The notes beneath the pieces are model-generated. The model ran no database searches. It had not been told where the DNA came from and was given only the letters and a program-made list of their open reading frames with translations. A stretch of DNA of 64,000 nucleotides from Xiphydria camelus (taxonomy: Eukaryota > Arthropoda > Insecta > Hymenoptera > Xiphydriidae), in assembly GCA_963678675.1 (NCBI GenBank), contig OY783194.1, positions 35,814,278 through 35,878,277 of the forward strand, written 5' to 3'. Of the stretch, positions 48,130-59,050 are shown piece after piece (the stretch's first letter is position 1; every line of letters starts with the position of its first letter). The translations under genes were made by a program, and so were the position numbers.

Positions 48130-48325
48130 AGCGTGGATTCACACGCTAGCCGCACGCAGTGCTGCCACGTAGTGGCACCACTGTGGTCTCACCGTGGCGT
48201 GATCGCGTGGCGTACACAAACTAAAAGCACCGTGGCTACACAGTGAGCACACGGAGTGGTTCACAGGATAAAGACACAGTGGTTACACTCAGTGCAGTCA
48301 CGGTGCCTTTTCGACGTGCACACTT
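48130..48325. repeat. Cluster of CAC..GTG short palindromes (copy 1)
   Basis: Within 200 bp there are many overlapping CACTGTGG, CACCGTGG, CACGTAGTGGCAC, CACAGTGAGCAC and CACGGTGCC motifs, each an imperfect dyad of the form CACnGTG. A similar cluster occurs at 52,040-52,240. The two flank the kinase pseudogene block. It is not a simple tandem array; spacing and order vary. Confidence 0.65.
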
Positions 48326-49172
48326 CGTAAATTTACCGACCATGAATATCGGTAAATTCACTGTCTTCACAAAATTGTTAACGAATTAATGAATTCGCTG
48401 CGGAACACGCAGCTCCCGCGGCACGCCAACATAGTTTTACGCAAATTTCAAGATTTTAGTACGGGGGTTAACTCAATCATTTTAATACGCAGGGAACACG
48501 CGTGTTCGTAATTAAATAATTTATTAAAGGTTCGGTGGTCGAGCAGTGCGGACGTGTGGCGGATCGCTCCTACGAAATTCGGAACTTTAGTCGGGTTTTT
48601 CGCGAGTGAGTGCGATAAAAAGTGCATGGTGGTGTTCACGGAGCAGTGCGAATAAGTGAAATGGAAGTGCGGCGAGGCCGGCGTTTAAGCAGTATTCGAC
48701 GATTACGAAGTCTGTCGTATCGAGTTCCCTCGTGGCACGAACGCCATCATGGCCGCCGCTACATAGCGTCGGTTGACGAAAGACCGCAAAGGCCAGCAGA
48801 GGAACACCAGACGAGCGACCCTCGCGAGAAACCGCCTCGGGAGCTCCGGGACACCGAAGAGGCCCTTGCGAACGACCGAGCTATGCTGGGAGTCTACAGC
48901 GAAGTGACAATAAGCCAACCTGTCATCATCCCCCCTCTAATCGCATAAACACAAGGAAACACGAGGAAAGCGCACTAAGAATCGTTTTAGGCGTATGATA
49001 TTTCCGTAGGACCTCGTTCCGTGCCATGACGACGCATCTTCCGACGAATTTCAAAATTCCAGACCATCGAGGTAATTATTCAATCAACGTCGTATCTCGA
49101 CACTTGCGATACTTTATCTTTTTTTCTTCTCCATCACTCCCTCCGTCACACTTGGTACCTCGTACGCGATAA
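48326..49172 (+). other. Unassigned stretch upstream of the kinase pseudogene
   Basis: A plus frame of 95 codons from the ATG at 48,661 is open to 48,948 and rich in Arg, Ser and Glu. It has no domain I recognise and no splice support. It may be the decayed 5' part of the duplicated kinase locus or an unrelated UTR. CCGGCGTTTAAGCAGTATTC at about 48,680 gives no hint of the kinase's C1 domains. Confidence 0.3.
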
Positions 49173-50160
49173 CGCAGGTGCAGCTCATCGCCGAGTAACA
49201 ATATACCGCTGATGTGAATAGTTCAAAGCGCCAAGCACATGAAACGACGCGGCTCCAAGATCCTGAAGGAAGGATGGATGGTGCACTCGACGAATCGCGA
49301 TCCGATGGTAGGTTGACGACGTGGCGCTGATTCGGTTTCGCTTCCCCCATCATTAAGGCGCGCGTGTTTTCAGAGGAAGAGACACTACTGGCGATTGGAC
49401 ACAAAGGCCATAATTCTGTTCCAAAGCGACAGCAGTTCCAAGTACTTCAAAGAGATTCCGTTGGCTGAAATTCTAGTCGTCGCCGCCGCCAGGGAACAAC
49501 ATTCTCGTGAATACATATGTATATCGTTAGAAATTGTCTGTGCGCGTTTAGTCGATGTACAACGCGCGCGTTCTCTCCTTCCAGGCACGATGCATTGTTT
49601 CGAATTGAGAACGGCCAACGTCGATTACTACGTCGGCGAAGATCCCCTCTATGGAGGTGCTAGTGGTCAGCTTCCACCGCCGGAAAGTGGCGTTGGCGCT
49701 CACTTGGCGAGGACCTGGAAAACGAATATCAGGCAGGCATTGATGCCCGTCACCTCCGGATCGGCAAGTACGTTCAGAGCTCGCGAGTGTGCGCGCGAAC
49801 GCGTACCGACGCTATACCGAAAAACACGCGTCGTTTTCCACAGGTCGGTAGGAGCAGTCGACAACCGAGCCAGAGGAACGCGTAACCGACATGTCGCAGC
49901 TCTATCACATCTTCCCGGACGAAGTTCTTGGCTCGGGTTAATTTGATATCATCTACGGCGGAGTTCATCGCAAGACCGGCCGCGCGATGGCGATAAAGGT
50001 GATCGACAAGCTGCGTTTTCCCACCGAGCAAAAGGCCCAGCTCAAGAACGAAGTAGCCATCCTGCAGAATCTCACCCACAGCGAAGTCGTTAATCTCGAG
50101 AGGATGTTCGAGACGCCGGAGAGGATATTCGTGGTGATGGAGAAGCTCAAGGGAGACATG
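49173..50160 (+). pseudogene. PKD: Protein kinase D partial pseudogene (PH to start of kinase domain)
   Basis: Four exon pieces with introns retained. About 49,173-49,292: SNNIPLM, stop, IVQSAKHMKRRGSKILKEG, WMVHSTNRDPM, then GTAGGT. About 49,374-49,498: RKRHYWRLDTKAIILFQSDS..KYFKEIPLAEILVVAAAREQ. About 49,583-49,765: MHCFELRTANVDYYVGEDPL..LPPPESGVGAHLARTW. About 49,845-50,160: EERVTDMSQLYHIFPDEVLG, SG, stop, [27 protein letters not shown]. These match the PH domain and the Gly-rich loop to hinge of metazoan protein kinase D. Disabling changes are TGA at 49,215 (expected CGA), TAA at 49,939 (expected CAA, inside the Gly-rich loop) and loss of everything after KGDM, including the catalytic HRD/DFG region. 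Retained introns mean DNA-level duplication, not retrocopying. The parent gene is not in the window. Confidence 0.9.
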
Positions 50161-50192
50161 CGGAAAATGAACACGGTGTACGAAAGTAATTT

Positions 50193-51034
50193 CAGGGGAG
50201 CTATTCTCGACGCGTGGGAAATGCTTTTCGTGGACGAGATATTTTTCGTTAACGGATTTAAAGTTTCGTCGATCACTTTCGTTAACGATTCGAAAATTCC
50301 TTCCAAGATAGATCTCGTCAATGAAATTAATTTTCTCACACGAAAAATGTGTTTACATCCCTTAGCGACGTCTTCTTTTTAGAATCTCGTTTAATCACTT
50401 AGCAACGACCCGTCGCATCGGCCCACCGCCTCGGACAAATACCAAACCCATTCGTTGACGAAAACAGCGAGAACGACGAATGACACTTTCGTCAACGAAA
50501 AAAGTAATTTCGTTAGCGAAGGAGTTTCGCGCGTATGGGAAAACATTTCGCGTACAAAATTTCTCAACCAAAACGCAATTGCCCCTGGGGGGCAATTCTC
50601 GACACGTCAGAAACGATTTCGTGAACGGAATTATTATTTCGTTTGAGAAATTTTGTACACGGAATTTTTTCCCATACGAAACTCCTTCGTTAACGAAATT
50701 ACTTTTTTCGTTGACGAAATTGTCATTCGTCGTTCTCGCTGTTTTCGTCAACGAATGTTGTTTGGTATTTGTATGCCGGTGAATTGCATGACGAGGTGGT
50801 GGGCCGATGCGACGGGTCGTTGCTAAGTGATTAAACGAGATTCTAAAAAGAAGACGTCGCTATAAGGGATGTAAACACATTTTTCGTGTGAGAAAATTAA
50901 TTTCGTTGACGAGATCTATCTTGGAAGGGATATTCGAATCGTTAACGAAAGTGATCGACGAAATTTTACGTCCGTTAACAAAAAATATTTCGTCCACGAA
51001 AAGCATTTCCCACGCGTCGAGAATAGCACCCCTG
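50193..51034. mobile_element. 842-bp foldback element with full-length inverted arms
   Basis: CAGGGGAGCTATTCTCGACG at the left is mirrored by CGTCGAGAATAGCACCCCTG at the right. Inverse similarity continues through both arms (about 400 bp each) to a centre near 50,590-50,620 with TTGCCCCTGGGGGGCAATTC. The arms are filled with short dyads of the type TTTCGTTAACGAA / TTTCGTCAACGAA about every 20-40 bp. Both arms contain one open frame ([20 protein letters not shown]) on opposite strands, a consequence of the repeat. No obvious target duplication. It begins 33 bp past the last recognisable kinase codon. Confidence 0.85.
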
Positions 51035-51365
51035 AGCATGTTTCGCCAAGCAATCAGCTGTTCTCATGGCGACCACGTAAAACGCGCCATGCGCAGCTTA
51101 TTGTACTTTCGTACACCGGGACTTTCAAAAAATTATTATAAATTAACCGTGCATTTTGTCAAGTAGGTTCTTGCATCAATTTCACAGTAAATTTTCCCCG
51201 CTACAAATTGGTAGCTTCATTTTTTTGATCGAGTAAATCTAGGATGCCCAGGAAAAAGAGTATAAATTTGAATAGATTGCGGAACGCGCTTTCCTCCGTT
51301 AGTTGCACGCGTAATAAAGGAGCGTCGCGTAACGATCAGCTGATCGATTTAAGCCAATTTGAATT
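51035..51365. other. No gene recognised
   Basis: Unique-looking sequence between the foldback element and the hairpin. It shows no further protein kinase D similarity. Confidence 0.4.
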
Positions 51366-51530
51366 ACATATCGATACCTTACTTTGAAAACCTCGCAAGT
51401 GCAATTTTTGACAAAAATGCCATTTATAGCTTACTGTGTTCAGATTTTAAATCTTAACGCAGTAAGCTATGAATGGCATTTTTGTCCAAAATTGCACTTA
51501 CGAGGTTTTCAAAGTAAGGTATCGATATGT
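51366..51530. repeat. 165-bp near-perfect hairpin palindrome
   Basis: ACATATCGATACCTTACTTT at the left and AAAGTAAGGTATCGATATGT at the right continue as arms of about 70 bp (CTCGCAAGTGCAATTTTTGA versus CCAAAATTGCACTTACGAGG). The loop is about 25 bp, GTTCAGATTTTAAATCTTAA. There is a handful of mismatches. Similar in size to a foldback MITE or a long hairpin RNA gene. Confidence 0.85.
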
Positions 51531-52019
51531 ATAATAATTTATTACACAAAAACGGTGCATCGTAGACTATAAGTTCCGACTTGAAATTTGTAAAGAATTT
51601 TCTCCTGTACATTGGGATATTTTTATTTATGAAATTGGTTACAGAAAAAATATAGCTTCGCGATTTGTTGGCATGTGATTTTGACAGGTAGTTTTTAATT
51701 AATTACATTATTTCTCGTCAATTTGAAGATTACCCATTTCTATATGTCATTCAGGAGATTTTTTCCTATCGATTGGTACCGGTTTTATCCTGACACTAAT
51801 AAATTGTTTCGCGAATATCTAATAAGACTATACTATAAAGTGGCTTAGGGCCAAAACTTCGATAGTTTTTAATTAATTATAAATTTTCCCGGGAATTGAC
51901 GGATAATACATTTTGATATGTTAATATTTGGATCTCCAGCTACAATATGTTCATTTAATAAATGGAATAGTAAAAGAAATGTTGTTTTTTAATATAAATA
52001 TTTTATTAGAACACATCCC
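51531..52019. other. No gene recognised
   Basis: AT-rich filler between the hairpin and the second CAC..GTG cluster. No splice-supported frame. Confidence 0.4.
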
Positions 52020-52039
52020 TGTAGTCCATATGATAACTT

Positions 52040-52245
52040 CACAGCGAAGGCACTGGGTCTACACCATCATCGCACAGTACAAGCACTGTGGAGTCACCCT
52101 GTTATGCCACAGTGCTTCCACTCGGTGCTCACACTGCGTGACTGCAGCGTGGCTTCACGGTGCACAGACAGATGGACACCCCAGTGCATGCACTCGAATA
52201 CACCGCGTGAAAGCAGTGTGCAGTCACGGTGGCGCCACTTTGCTA
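52040..52245. repeat. Cluster of CAC..GTG short palindromes (copy 2)
   Basis: Motifs such as CACTGTGGAGTCAC, CCACAGTGC, CACTGCGTGACTGCAGCGTG, CAGTGTGCAGTCACGGTGGC recur, as in the cluster at 48.1 kb. The phrase GTGCAGTCACGGTG is shared almost exactly by both (CAGTGCAGTCACGGTGCC there). Confidence 0.65.
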
Positions 52246-52264
52246 TCGGGGTTTGCTGTCGGGG

Positions 52265-52345
52265 GTATTAAATGACTCGAGTACCGACCAAGCGTATTCG
52301 AAGGTAACTTTTAAACTGGCCAGTACAGAGTGGGACATACGGTAT
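52265..52345. mobile_element. Solo right arm of the CCGTATGTCCCA MITE family
   Basis: It reads TATTAAATGACTCGAGTACC..CTTTTAAACTGGCCAGTACA..GTGGGACATACGGTA, the same as the right arm at 41,690-41,762 with few differences. No left arm is present. Confidence 0.8.
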
Positions 52346-52384
52346 TGCAGTAAAAATATTGCCCGTTTAGACGCCCCTTGACTG

Positions 52385-52620
52385 ACGAAACGTTAGTCTT
52401 AATTTAACTAATCACGTCGTTGCCACGACGTCCAAAAATTATATTGAATAATATGGATATGATTGTAATATTGAAACACACTGAATATTGTAGTGAAGTT
52501 AAGAAAGTATTGAATTTGAAACCAATTCAAATTCTAATATTAGTAGTTTGCTTACGAGATATATATTAGCTAAAAGCCATCTGGCGGTATGTTACAAAAG
52601 CATTTCGTTGCGTACAGCAA
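52385..52620. repeat. Dispersed repeat with CACGTCGTTGCCACGACG hairpin (copy 3)
   Basis: It contains AATCACGTCGTTGCCACGAC, GTCCAAAAATTATA, TTGAAACCAATTCAAATTCT and AAAAGCCATCTGGCGGTATG. This is the most diverged of the three copies, in the same orientation as the others. Confidence 0.7.
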
Positions 52621-53612
52621 AATTCAAAAGCCATATTCCTTGAATGCTTTTTGATAACTATGGGATTTTAAAGATATTTAAAACGTAAATGGTTAAAGGG
52701 AAAACATTACTAGGTATAGGTATACATTTTCTCATACTTTTAAATAATTTGGCGGAAGTTCTCATTTTCTATTCCTTAAGAGGTTATTAGCTAATGCACA
52801 TTACAAATTGCACAGCGAAAAAAGGGGAAACCGCGAGTTTTAGGATGAGAAAGGGAATACTTAAAATAATAGCAGAATAAAACAGGAATAGGGAATATAA
52901 TATGGTGAAGCCTGCTCTAAGGAAAATTATTAAATGGGAGAATAAAAATAAACTTATATGTACGTAAGAAAAGTATATAATTAAAGTTGCTTACATTTAA
53001 TGTACACTTCACAGTATATAGATTATCTTACAAGATATCACTATAAATTAGGTTTCCCTGAATAATTTAAAAAACAGGATCCTTTTAAAGAGTTGATAGT
53101 AATGGCCATTCGGAGAATGAGTTTATCATGGAAAAATTATTCAAAAATGTAGACATATTAACTTACTTCCTACGTAATGTATTAAGAAAATTTCAGTTAT
53201 CAATTTCTTGTTGTTTTCGTCACAGCGTTATTAGTACATATGACCAAACCCTGTGTGAATAAAATGTTTTCTGATTTTCTTGATACCATAATTATCATTT
53301 TAAAATTACTATTGAAAATTATAAAATACGTCAAATTTATGATATATTATAGTAGACTCTTAATAATTTTCGTTTTCAGTCATACGTATTTTCACCAACC
53401 TAATTTTATCATCACGCTTGGCGATGCCAGATTCTTTAAATTTTCCGTACATACACAAGTACTAATTTACATATACACATATATCTTTTAATGCCGCAAG
53501 CCCAAACGCACATACGAAGCAAAAGGTAAAATTTAGCCAGTTAGAAGCTGTCGGTGGGGGCTCTCGAATACTGTCTACTTCTATAGAATTTTCTGGTCCC
53601 TCGCACGAAAAA
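52621..53612. other. AT-rich 3' flank of the coiled-coil gene
   Basis: No coding sequence was recognised. An ATTAAA on the minus strand near 53,488 lies about 125 bp past the stop codon of the neighbouring gene and is a possible poly(A) signal. Confidence 0.4.
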
Positions 53613-56600
53613 TTATAGAAAGTCTACTATAGTAGATAACTTACTTTGATTTATTTTTACATTAGGTCTGAATATTTGAAATGGTCCAAATCGCGGTGAG
53701 AAAAATGGTCTTATTTTTCCTACAGGAAGCCTGCTTCTAATTAATGGAACTTGTCCTCGAATTGATATCATTGGCCCCATAATAATTGGTCTTGAAAAAT
53801 TCTATTTAGTGAATATAAATAGATATTAAACTGAATGGTAATAAAGATACATGAATCTGCTTATCAAAAATAATTTATAAATATTAGGAATTTTAAAATT
53901 GGTATACCTCATAATACACAGGTACTGGTATTGGTTCTACATAATGACGTGAGAAGGACAATGTCTCTTTTTGTAAGTTTTCTCTTTCTCTAAACTCACA
54001 CTCATTTAATCTCTCATGATAATTTTGATGCAATGCCTTCACTCTACTGAACCTATAATCATAATGTTCTTCCCTTTCTTCAGATAAAAAATGATCTCTT
54101 TTCTTGCCACGATTCCCTTTCCTGCAATAATAATTAATTAGTCAAACTTATTATAGTTTTGAAATCAAAGGAAATATCTTACCTGTCTTTTTTACGATCA
54201 CTGTGTTGATATTCGACATTTTTATAGTTATGTTTGTAATGCCTGGATAAAAAAAAAATATTTGTACACACTACAAATAATATACGAGTATCTTTAAAAT
54301 ACTTGTTTGCCCCACATATTGAAAGCAATAATATCTTTCTGTCTGGGACTTATTAATTACTAGAAATTAATTCGAATTAAATCATACAATTTTCATGAAT
54401 TTCCAAGAATGCCAGATGTAATGAAAATATTTTATATTGTTTACAACATGTAAGGCAAAAGAGGACTCCTAATTCTAATATATGATACCGTAATATTATT
54501 ATATTAACACAGTATAATAATATTATTGTATTTTATGGGCCTGCATGGTCATTGTGGGAGTGCGGCACATAAGAATCTGTACACTATAATTGACTCTATA
54601 AGCTGTACGTTATCGATTAGCTACTAATTTAACAATGAAAGCAACCCACTCTCATTATAACCTTGCATGTGCTCACATCATATCCATAAATTACACAAAA
54701 ACATTTCTCTTATATAAGGTCACAGAAGAAAAATTATACATACTAAATAGAGAGTATGTTATAAAGTTTCCAGTTTTGACTTTGTATATAAGGTCGTAAT
54801 CTATAAGTTATTTTGTTGTTTATGTTCATTTTAAACTATCTAATAAAGTGGAATAAAATCAGATATTTTAAGTTAGTTTCTAATTACGTTACCGTATTTT
54901 GTAGCGGAAAGTAGTATCCGATTTGAGTGCGTGATTTTGCTAATACATATTATTTTTAAAAAAGCAATGAAGTCAACTTAATAAAAGAATGATATCATGT
55001 ATAATCCAGTTTATGAATTCATAATCTGACTATACTACCGATGATTTAAAGAAACACTTCTCAAGATAAATTTAAATCTATAATGATTGTTATGAGAGTA
55101 TGAGCACAACCATTTTAAAAATGAATGTTTTTTCGATTTAGTTACTGATGAACTTGGTAGAAAAAAAAAGAAAGAAGTATTGGAACCCTTTCAGAATGGG
55201 TACAAATACGAGAGAAAATTATAAACAAAATTGGTGACGGGAGAAGCTTGACATTGGTCGAGTTACTATATTATACAGGGTGAGTCATCTAAGATTCAGG
55301 ATTTATATAAAATTTAAAGCAACTAATAGCAGATTACTTCATTGCATTTCCTCTGCGTAGATACACCTTCTTCTCTTTATGGGGTGTCCAACGGCCTTCG
55401 ACTCACCTCGATCAAGTAAAGACGATTAAGCTGTTGGTCGGTTGGCGACCTGTTATTAGTCGCTTTAAGCTACACATTAAGCTCTGATCTTAGATGACTC
55501 CCGTTGTGTGTATAGATGTATATTCCAAGGTATATCTGGTATGCTATACAATTCTAATACTCGAAAAAATGTTTAAAAATAAAGTATACTCGCGTGATTT
55601 AAGAAAAAGTAAATTCTCAGCAGTTCGTAGTTTGGTTCGTCACTTTATATCCGCTGCCCTGCACAATTAGAAGATTAGTTAAACAAAGAAAAGATTGTGA
55701 TAAATAGTATCTCAGAGCAAGTAGCATTTATCCGCTCGCCATTCCAGTGATCTATTGGTGTAGCTAGAACAAAATAAAATGTATTAAGATAAAACAACAA
55801 ATTCTTATCAAGTTTAAAAACCAATTTTGTACTATGCCATAATCTAAAAAATTAATAGTGTTATCATTTATATATTCACATCATTATAAAACATATACTA
55901 ATGCTACATTGCAAAAGATAGTTACTCAATTCTTGTTGATATACAATCCATACTAACACTTATTCAGTTATAAAATTTAATGCATGGTATGTGAAATTAT
56001 CGTGTGTGAATACGCTGAAAATAAAAGTTATTTTCACTGCAATACACTTACTTTACAAACTTATTGTAGATCCAGAAATCTCATTTTCATTCATAAATTT
56101 ATTGTAACAACCCCTCTTCAATCATATCCATATTATTTTCATACTGCAATTTATATTATATATAAATATCTTTAAATAATATTTGGTTTTGTTACATTAT
56201 TATATCTACCAAATTGGTTTATGAATTAAAGTTACAGAAGGCTTAAGCTTCATAATCCATTAGTGATAGAAATACCTACCTGGTATACTTAGAGGATAAC
56301 TGTTGCTGTGGACTACAACTACGATTCCTTAAAAGTCTTGCAGACGTTAATCGTTTTCTCGATAAATTACCATTTCTTACTGGAATTAAGTGGTCTTTAA
56401 TTAATATATATTTCTAATTCGTCAAGCCATATAAAGTTTTTTTTAATTAAGATAAAAAACAGAGTCCTACTTTCTTGATTTGATTCTCCTGATACGACAG
56501 TCTGAATCTTCTCTACTAGATTAGCCTGTTTTTCCCTCCTTCTTAATTCTTCCCGTTCAAATATTGGTGCGGATCCTTCTCCTATTAAGATTAAAATGTT

Positions 56601-58472
56601 ATGATAATGGAAAATTGTCATATGGGTTACAATTTATGTGATCACAAATTCTGTAAGACACTTTAATATGAGATTTCTTTTAAAAACCGTAGATTAAAGC
56701 AGAATAGTTTTTTTCAGATAAAAATTATATTTTCATTACAACCTGAAAGTCTAAAAGTTATCTCATTCTATTCAATTTTTTTTCTTTTTTCTTAAATCTG
56801 TTTCTTTTTCTTCTTTTTTGGTAAATGCTGTCCACGTGTAAATATAAAAAAGGCTTATTTCCTTAATATTTTTATAATTATGCGATAAATCATTTTCATA
56901 GTCTGCTTTATAGGTAGAGAATTTCCATACCATAATTTGAATGATTATTCTATAAAATTGTCCCAGGTGCAGTATTCTTTGGAACTACTTTTGAACATCT
57001 TCAAGTTGATGACCTTTTGATGTTATAGACCAAGCTAATTATATTTTAAGTTCACAAGACACTTTCAAAAAAAAGTGAATAATTCCTCTACAATGCCAGG
57101 TATTACACATTAAGATTTCACATTTATTTCCTAAGAAAAATTAGGTACCACAATTTAAAATCCGTTATACACAATCTGACTCTTATTTACAATGGAAAAA
57201 AAATTGTTAGTGTGAAATTATAAGTTTTACTTTAGGTGATTTTTTTTTAAATAAAAAATAAAGCATCTTATGCGAATAAAATATATGTCATGAAAATATT
57301 AAAATTGGACATCATAAATAGAAATTAAGTCGTGTAGCCAATGACGAACACAAAAGAGTGATATATCTTCTATGTCGAAAGTAGTAAAATATAGAAACTG
57401 CAATGAGAGAGAGAAAGAAGGAAGAATGCAAAATAGAGATAAGACTCAGAGTTAACATAAAATGCATTAAACTACAAAAGCTAATTGTTTCCTTGATTCT
57501 GAATTGACGTCTTATAAAATTTTGAACAAATAAAAAAATGCATTACAATGAAATGTATAAATATTCTAATTATTGGAAAATAATTTCCAATTTGAAAGAT
57601 GTCATTACTTTATCTTCCAATATCAAGTGTCTTGTTAGATGCGTGTCAGCAACATATTTTCAACTGCAGTGATTCAAAAAAAAATGTGGGAGAAACTTAT
57701 AGAATATATAAAAATTGACAGACAAAACTTCAGTCATAAATAGGCGAGCAATAAAATAGTCAATCTTGATGATCATTGTTCGTGTAACCCCTGACATCTT
57801 CAGTGTTGCAGCAATTAATTTCTTTTGTTAGCTTTACATACTGCTTCAGATTGTAACCAAAAGGAGAGTAAACACTACTTATTACCTTCTCGTCTTGCCA
57901 GTGTTATTTCCTCTGGATTAATAATATCACGTTGAAGTTCATTAGCGGTCACAGTTGAGGAGATATTACGATGAATGTTTACTTGGATCTGACGTAATTT
58001 GATTATATCAGTCGGTGTTCCCTCAGAACTTTTAAATAGGGGTGTTCTTCCCTCTGAAGACTGCAATCTTAGCAACGAATAACAGTATAGTTAAAATCTT
58101 ATAGTATAATCTTCCATTCGTAGTAACCTTCAATACTTACTTTTCTGACATGACAACTACTTTCGAGGAATCAGGTCTAAGTTTAATTCTATCTAATTCT
58201 TCTAAAGACTTGCTTCTGCAACGTTCCCTGTCATAACTAGGATTAGATGATTTTTGTTCGGAATGCTTTAGTTTCAACTTGCGCGCTCTTTCAGCTTCAT
58301 ACTCTTCGATCTTCTTCTGTTTGCGTTTTTCATGATCCTTTAACATTTTTTGTTCTCTTAACCATTCTTGTCGTCGTTTCAGCCTATCTTCTTCATATTC
58401 CATAAGGTCAGAACTATCAGGACCTCGATTGGTGTGTGATTTATTCGATTGAGAACTCATATAAAAAACCAT
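53613..58472 (-). CDS. Intact seven-exon gene for a charged coiled-coil nuclear-type protein, 395 aa
   Basis: Coding exons (minus) are 58,472-58,141, 58,067-57,886, 56,581-56,471, 56,379-56,280, 54,242-54,183, 54,121-53,908 and 53,801-53,613. All junctions are GT-AG and phases agree, giving 1,188 nt including the stop. The protein opens MVFYMSSQSNKSHTNRGPDS (a second ATG at codon 5 may be used). Residues 25-80 form a highly charged helix (EYEEDRLKRRQEWLREQKML..). The middle has EGRTPLFKSSEG, QVNIHRNISS and ELQRDIINPEEITLARREGE. The C-terminus has basic and tyrosine-rich stretches (HYKHNYKNVEYQH), PIPVPVYYE and a Pro/Arg/Phe tail (RPFFSPRFGPF). No enzyme motif or membrane segment. The pattern recalls RNA-processing scaffolds such as Flacc/ZC3H13, but it is short and this is a weak guess. 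A GTAAGT inside the last exon could give an alternative end. Confidence 0.85.
55276..55509. mobile_element. MITE inside an intron of the coiled-coil gene
   Basis: TA precedes CAGGGTGAGTCATCTAAGAT; the right end reads ATCTTAGATGACTC followed by the degenerate CCGTTGTG and TA. It lies within the 1.94-kb intron between exons 4 and 5, the gene's longest. Length about 234 bp, non-coding. Confidence 0.75.
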
Positions 58473-59050
58473 GGAAGAAGTACGTTCTATACCTACAAAT
58501 TAAATAAAACGAATGGATATTTACTGCTTTTGGCGTCAGGAAAGTTTGCCTAGACATTAATAAAATGTCTTACTTCATAATATTTTACTTTTATGCTTTT
58601 ATTAAATATACTGAATTGTTCTTAGAATATAGAGAAGATTGATAAAGTAAACAAATTAATTATATATAGATCTGCTGTTAATGTTTAACTAGTAAGTTGA
58701 GCAGAATGTATACAAATACAAATTATAGGTTAAATTTATGCAAAATGAACTTACTAACATATTCGAAAGTAAATTTGAAATGACCGAAAATATTTATTGA
58801 AATTTTCTGCATACTAAAAAGACGTAAATATTATCTTACCTTATATTGAATTTAATAACTAAATATACTTGAATTTCACAAGCGACGCACAAATTATACA
58901 CACTACGATCAACAATGGCCTCTAAATGCCATTCCGGATTCCATGCCGTTAGCAACAGCAGTGGTTGACGCAGACCAATGAGCAAAGACGATGACTGGCT
59001 GGGTGTGTTCGGCCGATACTCCGTCAGGTTGCACCAACCAACTTTTTCAA
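58473..59050 (-). promoter_or_regulatory. 5' UTR, upstream intron and likely promoter of the coiled-coil gene
   Basis: On the minus strand TTTAATTTGTAG precedes the start exon, so a 5' UTR intron is likely. The sequence near 58,900-59,040 rises in GC content relative to its surroundings, as expected of a promoter. The precise transcription start cannot be read from sequence. Confidence 0.35.

Noticed and set aside
49173..50160. Functional protein kinase D gene
   Set aside because: Two in-frame stops, the loss of the catalytic half and the foldback element exclude a working kinase.
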